Positions 1 through 6,182 of a stretch of DNA of 6,182 nucleotides are shown here, piece after piece; the first letter of the stretch is position 1; each line of letters begins with the position of its first letter. A program made the translations under genes and the position numbers. The notes below the pieces were generated by a model, which was not told the DNA's origin, did not search any database, and saw only the letters and a program-made list of their open reading frames with translations. Source of the DNA: Burkholderiaceae bacterium (lineage in GTDB: Bacteria > Pseudomonadota > Gammaproteobacteria > Burkholderiales > Burkholderiaceae); contig CANHLB010000112.1 in assembly GCA_947461335.1 (NCBI GenBank), positions 1 through 6,182 of the forward strand, written 5' to 3'.

Positions 1-78
1 CATATAAATTAAGGTGTTGGCGGTTCCTAGGTCGATGTCTAGGTCATTGGAAAAGTAGCTGCGGAAAAAACCAAACAT
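1..78 (-). CDS. mreB: Rod shape-determining protein MreB, N-terminal fragment (runs off left edge)
   Basis: MreB is the bacterial actin homologue. It polymerises on the inner face of the cytoplasmic membrane and guides lateral wall synthesis in rod-shaped cells. Reading leftward from an ATG at 78-76 gives 26 codons with no stop, beginning MFGFFRSYFSNDLDIDLGTA. The segment DIDLGTANT (residues 14-22) is the phosphate-1 nucleotide-binding loop of the actin/Hsp70 fold as it appears in MreB. The first nine residues are aromatic with one arginine, fitting the short amphipathic membrane-binding helix at the N-terminus of Gram-negative MreB. The rest of the gene lies outside the window. It is divergent from gatC, an arrangement I recall from Burkholderia-type genomes. 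No clear Shine-Dalgarno lies just upstream of the ATG. The identification rests on only 26 residues, but the motif is distinctive. Confidence 0.9.
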   Translation of the reverse strand, partial: MFGFFRSYFSNDLDIDLGTANTLIYM

Positions 79-139
79 GATGTAGTGGGAAAATAGAAGT
101 TGTTAATAAATTTATATAGGAATGATACTCTAGCGCCTC
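79..139. promoter_or_regulatory. Divergent mreB/gatC intergenic region with candidate promoters
   Basis: These 61 bp separate the start codons of mreB (leftward) and gatC (rightward) and must hold the 5' signals of both unless a promoter lies inside a gene. The middle (about 91-118) is AT-rich. For gatC the best candidate I can place is TTGTTA at 100-105, an 18-bp spacer, and GATACT at 124-129. Each hexamer matches the sigma-70 consensus at 4 of 6 positions, and the pair would give a transcript with almost no leader. For mreB, TATAAA at 116-111 on the minus strand resembles a -10 box but has no good -35 partner. The region's role is a safe inference from the gene layout; the exact boxes are weak guesses. 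Confidence 0.4.
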
Positions 140-433
140 ATGAATCTTGATGATGTCCAGCGCATTGCGCACCTCTCTAGGCTTGAGTTAAGTCAGGCAG
201 AAGCCGAGGCAGTCTTGCCCCAACTACAGGCTATTTTTTCTCTGGTTGAGGAAATGCAGGCTGTCGATACTACTGGCTTGGAGCCGCTTGCCCATCCGAT
301 CTTGTTTCTGCGTGATTTGGCTCAACCAATGCGCGCAGACCAAGTTAGTGAGTCTAATCACCGTTCAGAGAATATGCAGTCTGCCCCAGCTCAGCAAGAT
401 GGTTATTTTTTAGTACCCAAGGTGATTGAATGA
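140..433 (+). CDS. gatC: Asp-tRNA(Asn)/Glu-tRNA(Gln) amidotransferase subunit GatC
   Basis: GatC is the small non-catalytic subunit of the cytoplasmic GatCAB amidotransferase. It wraps around the GatA/GatB interface and stabilises the complex. The 97-residue product has the normal family length. It opens with [17 protein letters not shown], the typical GatC N-terminal helix, followed by a helix around residues 18-40 and the family segment GLEPLAHP (46-53). The C-terminal part ends in [11 protein letters not shown], matching the usual acidic-then-FLVPKV ending. The start at 140 is favoured because an upstream in-frame ATG at 122 reaches a TAG at 131-133 after three codons. No good Shine-Dalgarno precedes 140; the nearest purine run, AGGA at 118-121, is too far away. 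The stop codon overlaps the gatA start by four bases, so it is first in a coupled gatCAB operon. Confidence 0.96.
   Translation: MNLDDVQRIAHLSRLELSQAEAEAVLPQLQAIFSLVEEMQAVDTTGLEPLAHPILFLRDLAQPMRADQVSESNHRSENMQSAPAQQDGYFLVPKVIE
419..425 (+). promoter_or_regulatory. Ribosome binding site of gatA inside the 3' end of gatC
   Basis: AAGGTGA lies four bases before the gatA ATG at 430, within the last codons of gatC. It is the clearest Shine-Dalgarno match in the window and supports the 430 start. Together with the ATGA overlap it suggests that gatA translation is coupled to gatC. Confidence 0.7.
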
Positions 434-1947
434 GTTGGCACAATACCCCCATCTCACTGATGGCGAAAGCACTTGCTGCAAAAGAAGTCTCTAGCCAGGA
501 GCTTACTCAGTACTTTTTAGATCGAATTGAGGCCGGTAAGCAGTGGAATGCCTATTTAGATGTGAATACTCACTTAAGCTTGGAGCAAGCATCTAAAGCA
601 GATAAATTAATTTTATCTGGCAACGCGGGTAAGTTAACCGGTATACCGCTTGCCCATAAAGATGTCTTCGTTACTCGGGGTTGGAAGTCCACTGCTGCAT
701 CCAAAATTCTGGCTGGCTATCAAAGTCCTTTTGACGCTACGGTTGTAGCCAATCTTGGCATCCCCGATGAAAACAATCCCCATGGTGCGGGCATGGTTTG
801 CCTTGGCAAGACCAATATGGACGAATTTGCCATGGGCTCTTCCAATGAAAACTCTGCTTATGGGCCAGTATTAAATCCTTGGAATGCTGCCTATGTTGCC
901 GGCGGGTCTTCAGGCGGCTCTGCTGCCGCAGTTGCTGCTGGGCTAGCTCCGATTGCCACTGGAACCGATACTGGGGGTTCAATACGTCAACCGGCAGCAT
1001 TTTGTGGCCTAACCGGAATCAAGCCTAGTTATGGCCGGGTATCTCGCTACGGCATGATTGCCTATGCCTCATCTTTGGATCAAGCCGGACCTATGGGCAA
1101 ATCCGCTGAGGATTGCGCTTTACTGCTTTCTGCAATGTCATCACACGATCCTCGAGATTCCACTTCTCTCGCTGATTCTGGTGAAGACTATGGGCGTTAT
1201 CTCAACCAGAGCTGGCTAGCAGATAGTAAGAACTCTGCTAAACCACTAGAAGGTTTGCGAATTGGTTTGCCTAAAGAATTTTTTGCGGAAGGTTTAGCTC
1301 TTGATGTTGCGAAGTCAGTCAATGAAGCTGCAAAGACTTTAGAAAATTTAGGCGCAAAATTAGTTGAAGTGAGTTTGCCTAAAACCAAGCTCTCTATTCC
1401 GGTGTATTACGTGCTGGCACCCGCGGAAGCCTCTAGTAACTTGAGTCGTTTTGATGGCGTGCGTTATGGCCATCGCGCTAGCGAGTACAAAGATCTTGGT
1501 GATATGTACCAGAAGTCACGCACCGAAGGTTTTGGTGCAGAAGTAAAGCGCCGCATCATGATTGGAACTTACGTTCTGTGTCATGGCTACTACGATGCTT
1601 ATTATCTGCAAGCACAAAAAATTCGTCGCATTATTGCGGCAGATTTTCAGGCAGCATTTAAAGACTGTGATGTTATCCTTGGGCCCGTTGCGCCTGATGT
1701 GGCATGGCGCCTAGGGGAGAAGTCACAAGACCCAGTGCAAATGTATTTAGAAGATATCTACACGCTTTCTACTAATTTGGCAGGTCTACCAGCAATGAGT
1801 GCGCCATGTGGATTTAATGCAAATAACCTACCCATCGGCATGCAGCTCATTGGGAATTATTTTTCTGAGGCACGCTTATTACAAGTGGCACATCAGTATC
1901 AGCAAACCACCGATTGGCATTTGCGACAAGCTAGTGGGGTGGCATGA
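430..1947 (+). CDS. gatA: Asp-tRNA(Asn)/Glu-tRNA(Gln) amidotransferase subunit GatA (glutaminase)
   Basis: GatA is the amidase-signature subunit of GatCAB. It hydrolyses glutamine, and the ammonia is channelled to GatB to amidate the mischarged aminoacyl-tRNA. The Ser-cisSer-Lys triad can be placed by motif: Lys77 in GIPLAHKD, Ser160 in the [10 protein letters not shown] signature, and nucleophile Ser184 in [12 protein letters not shown]. The 24-residue spacing between the two serines is as in characterised amidases. A conserved C-terminal block reads [12 protein letters not shown], then LPIGMQLIG (about residues 448-475). At 505 residues it is slightly longer than many GatA proteins. Part of the excess is about eight extra residues around 110-119 ([10 protein letters not shown]), between the catalytic Lys and the serines. 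Betaproteobacteria generally have GlnRS, so the main substrate is probably Asp-tRNA(Asn); that is inference. It overlaps both gatC and gatB by four bases. Confidence 0.97.
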   Translation: MSWHNTPISLMAKALAAKEVSSQELTQYFLDRIEAGKQWNAYLDVNTHLSLEQASKADKLILSGNAGKLTGIPLAHKDVFVTRGWKSTAASKILAGYQSPFDATVVANLGIPDENNPHGAGMVCLGKTNMDEFAMGSSNENSAYGPVLNPWNAAYVAGGSSGGSAAAVAAGLAPIATGTDTGGSIRQPAAFCGLTGIKPSYGRVSRYGMIAYASSLDQAGPMGKSAEDCALLLSAMSSHDPRDSTSLADSGEDYGRYLNQSWLADSKNSAKPLEGLRIGLPKEFFAEGLALDVAKSVNEAAKTLENLGAKLVEVSLPKTKLSIPVYYVLAPAEASSNLSRFDGVRYGHRASEYKDLGDMYQKSRTEGFGAEVKRRIMIGTYVLCHGYYDAYYLQAQKIRRIIAADFQAAFKDCDVILGPVAPDVAWRLGEKSQDPVQMYLEDIYTLSTNLAGLPAMSAPCGFNANNLPIGMQLIGNYFSEARLLQVAHQYQQTTDWHLRQASGVA

Positions 1948-3416
1948 TGCAATGGGAAGTCGTTATTGGTCTGGAGACCCACGCACAACTACAAACACAA
2001 TCGAAAATTTTTAGCGGTGCAAGCACATGTTTTGGTGCAGAGCCAAACACGCAGGCATGTGCTGTTGATCTAGCTTTACCAGGAGTATTGCCAGTTCTCA
2101 ATCGTCAGGCTGTTGAGCATGCCATTCGTTTTGGTTTAGCAGTTGGCGCAAAAATTTCGCCTGCAAGTATTTTTGCCCGCAAGAATTATTTTTATCCAGA
2201 CTTGCCTAAAGGCTATCAAATTAGTCAGATGGAGCTTCCAGTAGTCGTTGGCGGCCATCTTGAAATCTTGGTTGGCGATCAAATGAAGGTAGTGGAGTTA
2301 ACACGCGCCCACATGGAAGAGGATGCTGGTAAATCGGTTCATGAAGAAGGTTTTATTGGACCCCACGGAGAGTTTTCTAGCGGCATCGACTTAAATCGTG
2401 CTGGTACTCCACTTTTAGAAATCGTTACAGAACCTGTCATGCGCAGTGCTGCTGAGGCTGTGGCATATGCCAAGGCTCTACACACCCTAGTAGTGTGGTT
2501 AGGTGTGTGCGACGGGAATATGCAGGAGGGCTCTTTCCGCTGTGACGCTAACGTATCTGTCCGCCCCATGGGTCAAAAAGAATTTGGGACTCGTTGCGAG
2601 ATTAAAAATTTGAATTCTTTCCGCTTCCTAGAAGAGGCTATTCAATTTGAAGTGCGCCGGCAAATCGAATTAATTGAAGATGGCGGCACCGTTGTTCAGG
2701 AGACCCGCTTATATGATCCTGATCGTGGTGAAACGCGCAGTATGAGAAGTAAAGAGGACGCGAACGACTATCGCTACTTCCCTGACCCTGATTTATTACC
2801 AGTCGTGATTGATGATGCGTGGATTGCAGACGTTCAGAGCAAGATGCCAGCACTTCCCGCGCAACTACGAACCCAATGGCAGGCAGACTATGGCTTAAGT
2901 GCTTACGATACACAACTGTTGACGCAAGATCGTGAAACTACAAAAGTCTTTGAGGAGCTATTGGCAATTGTTGGGAAGCCTTTTGCTAAGGCTGCTGCAA
3001 ATCTCATCGCAGGAGAATTTGCCTCTTCATTAAATCGTGCGGGAATTGCCACTGCAAATGCGCCACTAAAAGCTGTGCACTTAGCGCCTTTGCTTACTCG
3101 CGTGGCTGATGGCACTATTTCTAATAAGATTGCTAAAGACATCTTTGCAGTGATATGGGAAGAGGCTATTGCTGGCAAAACAATGAGTACAGTTGATCAA
3201 GTGATTGATACCAAAGGCTTGAAACAAATTAGCGATAGCGGTGCTATTGAAGCCATCATTGATCAAGTGCTCGCCACAAATCAAAAGTCAGTGGAAGAGT
3301 TCCGCTCCGGTAAAGAGAAAGCATTTAATGCCCTGGTAGGGCAAATCATGAAAGCTTCCCAAGGTAAAGCGAATCCTGGTCAAGTAAATGAACTCCTGCG
3401 TAAAAAACTAAGCTAA
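1944..3416 (+). CDS. gatB: Asp-tRNA(Asn)/Glu-tRNA(Gln) amidotransferase subunit GatB (kinase/transamidase)
   Basis: GatB binds the misacylated tRNA, uses ATP to phosphorylate the Asp or Glu side chain, and transfers ammonia delivered from GatA. The 490-residue product is full length. Conserved blocks in order are [13 protein letters not shown] (4-16), FGAEPN (30-35), [18 protein letters not shown] (78-95), the active-site segment HMEEDAGKS (123-131), [13 protein letters not shown] (149-161), [10 protein letters not shown] (199-208) and [13 protein letters not shown] further on. The tRNA-binding helical and YqeY-like tail ends with a [14 protein letters not shown] block near residues 467-480. 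Two adjacent ATGs (1944 and 1947) could both start translation; 1944 gives the ATGA overlap with the gatA stop, while 1947 would lose only one Met. Only a weak G-rich stretch at 1936-1939 could act as a Shine-Dalgarno, consistent with coupling to gatA. Confidence 0.97.
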   Translation: MMQWEVVIGLETHAQLQTQSKIFSGASTCFGAEPNTQACAVDLALPGVLPVLNRQAVEHAIRFGLAVGAKISPASIFARKNYFYPDLPKGYQISQMELPVVVGGHLEILVGDQMKVVELTRAHMEEDAGKSVHEEGFIGPHGEFSSGIDLNRAGTPLLEIVTEPVMRSAAEAVAYAKALHTLVVWLGVCDGNMQEGSFRCDANVSVRPMGQKEFGTRCEIKNLNSFRFLEEAIQFEVRRQIELIEDGGTVVQETRLYDPDRGETRSMRSKEDANDYRYFPDPDLLPVVIDDAWIADVQSKMPALPAQLRTQWQADYGLSAYDTQLLTQDRETTKVFEELLAIVGKPFAKAAANLIAGEFASSLNRAGIATANAPLKAVHLAPLLTRVADGTISNKIAKDIFAVIWEEAIAGKTMSTVDQVIDTKGLKQISDSGAIEAIIDQVLATNQKSVEEFRSGKEKAFNALVGQIMKASQGKANPGQVNELLRKKLS

Positions 3417-3427
3417 GAAAGAAATAG

Positions 3428-4102
3428 ATGAGTGCAATAGACCCAAAGCAGGCTGAACAAGAAGAGTTGGTTGCAGAGTGGTTGAGAGCAACCCCAGGTT
3501 TCTTTGATCGCTATGCTGATCTTTTTAATGAGATTCGCATTAAGCATCCCCATGAGGATCGAGCCATCTCATTACAAGAACGTCAAATGACGGTTTTGCG
3601 CACTCAAAATCAAGAACTCAATCGACGTTTAAGTGAAATGTTGCATTTCGGTAGTCGTAACGATAAAACTCAACAAAGCTTAGTGGCTTGGTTGTTACGT
3701 TTAATGAAGGCAAACAATAAGGCGGATGTTGAGGGTGCAATTACCACTGGGTTGGCTGAGGTTTTTGAAGTTGAGTCTGCACAATTACTATCTCCAAATT
3801 CTGCATTTGGCCCTTGGGTAGATACTCCGCTGTGCGGCTCTTGCAAAGAGTTGGCTGCGGCAAGTATCGAATTATTAGAGAGCCAGACTACGCTGAGCCC
3901 AGATTGGCAAAGCATGGTAGCTATTGGTTTGCCACTGGGTAAAAGCATAGGCACCATGCAATCACCGGCAGTTTTATTGCTAGCAAGCAAAGATGAAACC
4001 CGTTTTACCGCAGATATGGGCGCTTTCTATTTGCGTCAGATTGCGGAACTCACTGCAGCAGCTTTGGATCGTATCCAGGCTTATGAAAATACCAGCGACT
4101 GA
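3428..4102 (+). CDS. DUF484 family protein (YigA-like, GAF-related fold)
   Basis: The molecular function is unknown. The family sits next to xerC in many proteobacteria (yigA beside xerC in E. coli), and its second half is predicted to adopt a GAF-like fold. The 224-residue product shows the family signature. An N-terminal helix contains WLRATPGFFDRYADLFNEI (18-36) and HPHEDRAISLQERQMTVLR (40-58). A coiled-coil-prone stretch follows (about 50-75), then the GAF-like region from about 82. Family-typical elements in that region are DTPLCG (132-137), AVLLLASKDETRFTADMG (181-198) and YLRQIAELTAAAL (201-213). I see no signal peptide or membrane segment, so it is likely cytoplasmic. It starts 11 bases after gatB, preceded by a weak purine run (GAAAGAAA, 3417-3424), and its last 20 bases overlap xerC in another frame. 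A role linked to XerC is only suggested by position. Confidence 0.88.
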   Translation: MSAIDPKQAEQEELVAEWLRATPGFFDRYADLFNEIRIKHPHEDRAISLQERQMTVLRTQNQELNRRLSEMLHFGSRNDKTQQSLVAWLLRLMKANNKADVEGAITTGLAEVFEVESAQLLSPNSAFGPWVDTPLCGSCKELAAASIELLESQTTLSPDWQSMVAIGLPLGKSIGTMQSPAVLLLASKDETRFTADMGAFYLRQIAELTAAALDRIQAYENTSD

Positions 4103-5084
4103 TCTTCATCCACTCGTGCAAGAGTATTTGCACGAACTACATGTTTTGCGCCAACTCTCGCCGCATACACTTAAAGCGTATGGCATGGATCTTAGTGAGC
4201 TACAAAATTTTGCTCTAGAAGATTCTATTGATTTGTTAAAAGTTGGGAATGGTCATGTGCGACGTTGGGCTGGTCGCCTGCATTCCAAGGGTAAATCTTC
4301 ACGAAGTATTGCTAGAGCTCTTTCTGCGTGGCGTGGTTGGTACGATTGGTTAACAGAGAAAGATGCAAGGCGTGATGCGCGTGCTGGCAAGGTAAGCAGC
4401 AATCTAGTGGCCAATCCAGTTGATGATGTGAAGGCCCCTAAACGGCTGAAGTCTTTGCCTAAGGCCCTGTCAGTTGAGCAGGCGCTTTCATTGGTGAATC
4501 AAGCCATTAAGGAGGCGCTAGAAAAAAAAGATTTGGAATCGATTCGCGATGCTGCGATTATTGATCTGCTCTACTCCTCAGGCTTGCGTCTTTCAGAGCT
4601 ATTAGGAATTGATGTCATGCAAAGCAAAGATCGGCAATATGAATCTGCTGGTTGGCTAGATTGGGATGCTGGTGAGGTCACAGTATTGGGTAAGGGAGGC
4701 AAAAGACGTTCTGTACCAGTCGGTGGACCGGCTATGCAATCACTTAATGCTTGGCGTGCGCAGCGTGATGCGGGTAATTATGCTGAGCAATCGAATGCGC
4801 TTTTTCTATCGGCTACTGGAAAACGTTTATCCCCGCGTACCGTTCAAGCGCGGCTTCGAACTTTAGCCATGCGCGCTGGTTTGCCTACCCATGTACACCC
4901 TCACATGATGCGCCATAGCTTTGCTAGCCATGTCTTACAATCTTCCCAAGATTTGCGGGCCGTACAAGAGATGCTAGGGCATGCCAGTATCGCCAGCACC
5001 CAGATTTATACTTCCTTAGATTTTCAGCACCTCGCCCAGGCATACGATAAAGCCCATCCCCGCGCAAAGGCTGGTAAAGGCTAA
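4083..5084 (+). CDS. xerC: Tyrosine recombinase XerC
   Basis: XerC is a site-specific tyrosine recombinase. With XerD it acts at dif to resolve chromosome dimers at cell division, under FtsK control. With the start at 4083 the product is 333 residues. The N-terminal SAM-like core-binding domain (about 8-95) includes QLSPHTLKAYGMDL. The catalytic domain retains every expected residue: Arg169 (SSGLRLSE), Lys204 (VLGKGGKRR), His274 and Arg277 (HPHMMRHSF), His300 (LGHASI) and nucleophile Tyr309 (STQIYTSLD). It is about 35 residues longer than E. coli XerC. The extra length lies mainly at 95-112 and 178-192, plus a basic C-terminal tail. The reading frame is open back to an ATG at 3993, but that would add 30 residues with no XerC resemblance inside the DUF484 gene. 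ATG 4083 matches the family N-terminus, with a weak AGG at 4077-4079. XerC is preferred over XerD because of the DUF484 neighbour and the HPHMMRHSFASH block. Confidence 0.93.
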   Translation: MKIPATDLHPLVQEYLHELHVLRQLSPHTLKAYGMDLSELQNFALEDSIDLLKVGNGHVRRWAGRLHSKGKSSRSIARALSAWRGWYDWLTEKDARRDARAGKVSSNLVANPVDDVKAPKRLKSLPKALSVEQALSLVNQAIKEALEKKDLESIRDAAIIDLLYSSGLRLSELLGIDVMQSKDRQYESAGWLDWDAGEVTVLGKGGKRRSVPVGGPAMQSLNAWRAQRDAGNYAEQSNALFLSATGKRLSPRTVQARLRTLAMRAGLPTHVHPHMMRHSFASHVLQSSQDLRAVQEMLGHASIASTQIYTSLDFQHLAQAYDKAHPRAKAGKG

Positions 5085-5099
5085 GGAACTCGGTAATAT

Positions 5100-5114
5100 A
5101 GTGGGTTTCCCGCT
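5100..5114 (+). terminator. Weak hairpin after xerC, doubtful terminator
   Basis: GGG (5103-5105) pairs with CCC (5109-5111) around a TTT loop. The stem can be extended by a T-G wobble, a G-C pair and an A-T pair. It lies 16 bases after the xerC stop in the 69-bp gap before the GTPase gene. The stem is short and is followed by only three T residues, then G-rich sequence rather than a proper T tract. It may be an inefficient terminator or nothing. No convincing promoter pair stands out in the rest of the gap (5085-5153). Confidence 0.2.
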
Positions 5115-5153
5115 TTGGGCTTGCCTTATTTCTAGATTTTGATTGGATCACTC

Positions 5154-6182
5154 ATGGCATTAATTCCGGTAACCATTTTGACTGGCTTTCTAGGAAGCGG
5201 CAAAACTACTTTACTCAAACATATTTTGACTGAGCAACACGGTAAAAAAATTGCCGTGATTGAAAATGAGTTTGGCGAAGAGAATATCGACAACGATATT
5301 TTGGTTCAAGACAACCAAGAAAACATTGTGCAGATGAGTAATGGTTGTATTTGTTGCACGATTCGCGGGGACTTAGTTGAGGCACTCAATGAGCTTTGGG
5401 AGCAGCGTAAGAATAAAAAAATTAGTTTTGATCGCGTTGTGATTGAAACAACTGGTGTTGCTAATCCTGGCCCGGTTGCCCAGACCTTCTTTATGGATGA
5501 CGATGTTGCTGATCATTACGTATTAGATGCTGTGGTCACTCTCGTAGACGCGAAGCACGGCCCACACCAATTAAATGAGCATGAAGAAGCACAGCGCCAA
5601 GTCGGCTTTGCAGACCAGATCTTCATTACCAAGACTGATCTGGTGACTCCAGCTGAGGTTGAGGCCCTGCGCAATCGTTTGATGCGTATGAACCCAAGAG
5701 CGCCGATTACTGGGATTTCTAAAGGGATTGTGCCTCTTGATGCAGTCTTAGATCTCAAGGGATTTAATCTCAACGCTAAGTTAGACATTGACCCCCATTT
5801 CTTAGAACAAGAAGATCATGACCACAGCCATGACCATGACCACAGTACCTGCGGACATGACCACAGCCATGACCATCATCATGGCCATGCAGGGCACACA
5901 GATCGCATTCAGTCCTTCGTTTTTCGTAGTGATAAACCCTTTGATCACAAAAAGCTGGAAGACTTCCTAGGAGGCATTTTGGAGGTCTTTGGTGAAAAAA
6001 TGCTGCGCTATAAAGGCGTGCTCTATGTGAAGGGAAGTAACCGAAAAGTGGTATTCCAGGGGGTTCATCAAATGATGGGGAGCGATTTGGCTGGTCCATG
6101 GGGCAATGAACCTAAGCAAACCCGGATGGTCTTCATAGGCATTGATTTACCTAAGGACACCCTACTGGCTGGGCTTGAGGGA
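5154..6182 (+). CDS. COG0523 (CobW/YjiA-type) metal-associated GTPase, C-terminus cut by window end
   Basis: G3E-family P-loop GTPases of this group are thought to insert or deliver metals such as zinc or cobalt to client proteins in the cytoplasm. The frame is open from ATG 5154 to the last base (343 codons, no stop). It ends LLAGLEG, close to where family members finish, so probably only a few residues are missing. The Walker A motif is GFLGSGKTT (11-19). ENEFGE (37-42) and the metal-binding CxCC motif GCICC (64-68) follow, then ETTG (98-101) as the G3 region and TKTD (159-162) in place of the usual NKxD. A histidine-rich linker (222-248) has 13 His and one Cys. The CobW C-terminal domain follows from about 251 ([14 protein letters not shown], then RYKGVLYV and VFQGVHQMM). 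No strong Shine-Dalgarno precedes the ATG; GGAT at 5145-5148 is the nearest candidate. The 69-bp gap suggests a separate function from xerC. The exact client and metal cannot be told from sequence. Confidence 0.93.
   Translation, partial: MALIPVTILTGFLGSGKTTLLKHILTEQHGKKIAVIENEFGEENIDNDILVQDNQENIVQMSNGCICCTIRGDLVEALNELWEQRKNKKISFDRVVIETTGVANPGPVAQTFFMDDDVADHYVLDAVVTLVDAKHGPHQLNEHEEAQRQVGFADQIFITKTDLVTPAEVEALRNRLMRMNPRAPITGISKGIVPLDAVLDLKGFNLNAKLDIDPHFLEQEDHDHSHDHDHSTCGHDHSHDHHHGHAGHTDRIQSFVFRSDKPFDHKKLEDFLGGILEVFGEKMLRYKGVLYVKGSNRKVVFQGVHQMMGSDLAGPWGNEPKQTRMVFIGIDLPKDTLLAGLEG
5817..5876 (+). repeat. Direct repeat encoding the His-rich linker of the GTPase
   Basis: An identical 21-bp unit beginning CATGACCACAGCCATGACC occurs at 5817-5837 and again at 5856-5876. 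The offset is 39 bp, exactly 13 codons. Each copy encodes HDHSHDH in the same frame. The lower-order CATGAC periodicity arises from alternating His-Asp codons. The identical synonymous choices in both copies, for example the CAC among CATs at the same place, favour an internal duplication over independent drift. It lies inside the coding sequence and keeps the frame. Confidence 0.8.

Noticed and set aside
754..808. CTTGGCA repeated at 754-760 and 802-808 around the GatA insertion, as a possible duplication scar
   Set aside because: The match is only seven bases, and the surrounding sequence and encoded residues differ, so chance is sufficient.
1799..2014. Plus-strand open frame of 71 codons across the gatA/gatB junction
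   Set aside because: It is out of frame with two conserved genes and has no recognisable motif of its own.
2339..3284. Several minus-strand open frames opposite gatB
   Set aside because: They overlap strongly conserved GatB coding sequence, overlap one another, and show no family-like features.
3993..4082. N-terminal extension of the xerC frame to an upstream ATG
   Set aside because: The 30 extra residues lie wholly within the DUF484 coding sequence and do not resemble XerC. The ATG at 4083 matches the usual XerC N-terminus.
5143..5151. TTGGATCAC just before the GTPase start, identical to part of the 16S rRNA 3' end
   Set aside because: It is a sense-strand match that stops before the CCTCC anti-Shine-Dalgarno part, so it cannot pair with the ribosome as a binding site. 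It is a short chance match and no rRNA gene is present.
5814..5897. CRISPR-like or minisatellite array of CATGAC units
   Set aside because: There are only two full copies with no unique spacers of regular length. The unit is in frame and is explained by His-Asp-Ser codons of the GTPase linker.
5776..6099. Minus-strand open frame of 107 codons opposite the GTPase
   Set aside because: It is a shadow of the His-rich coding sequence, with low-complexity Gly-His composition arising from complementary ATG/GTC repeats. It has no recognisable domain, and the plus-strand gene has clear motifs throughout.

Overview
The window looks like a core chromosomal segment of a betaproteobacterium in the Burkholderiaceae, most likely Polynucleobacter or a close relative. 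The evidence is the gene order (mreB diverging from gatCAB, then DUF484, xerC and a CobW-type GTPase), the protein sequences, and a moderate, fairly AT-rich base composition by eye. The genus assignment is inference. I see no insertion sequence, phage gene, tRNA, rRNA, CRISPR array or other sign of recent transfer.

Layout. At the left edge, the first 26 codons of mreB run leftward off the window (78 to 1). A 61-bp divergent intergenic region follows. It leads into five tightly packed rightward genes: gatC, gatA and gatB (subunits of the tRNA-dependent amidotransferase), a DUF484 gene, and xerC. gatC/gatA and gatA/gatB each share a 4-bp ATGA stop/start overlap. gatB is 11 bp from the DUF484 gene, and DUF484 overlaps xerC by 20 bp. 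After a 69-bp gap, a COG0523 (CobW/YjiA-type) metal-associated GTPase begins at 5154 and stays open to the last base, so only its extreme C-terminus is missing. There is no gene-free stretch longer than 69 bp.

How the genes work together. GatC, GatA and GatB form one heterotrimer that amidates a mischarged Asp-tRNA(Asn) and/or Glu-tRNA(Gln). DUF484 and XerC are a recurrent neighbour pair in proteobacteria. XerC resolves chromosome dimers together with XerD, while the role of DUF484 is unknown. The GTPase carries a nucleotide-binding core, the CxCC metal motif and a long histidine-rich linker, which points to zinc or a similar transition metal. It is probably functionally separate from the upstream genes.

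I found no convincing undescribed multi-gene system. The points most worth a second look are the histidine-rich linker with an internal 21-bp duplication, the unexplained DUF484-xerC overlap, a short insertion in GatA, and the compact mreB/gatC divergent region with no obvious Shine-Dalgarno for gatC.
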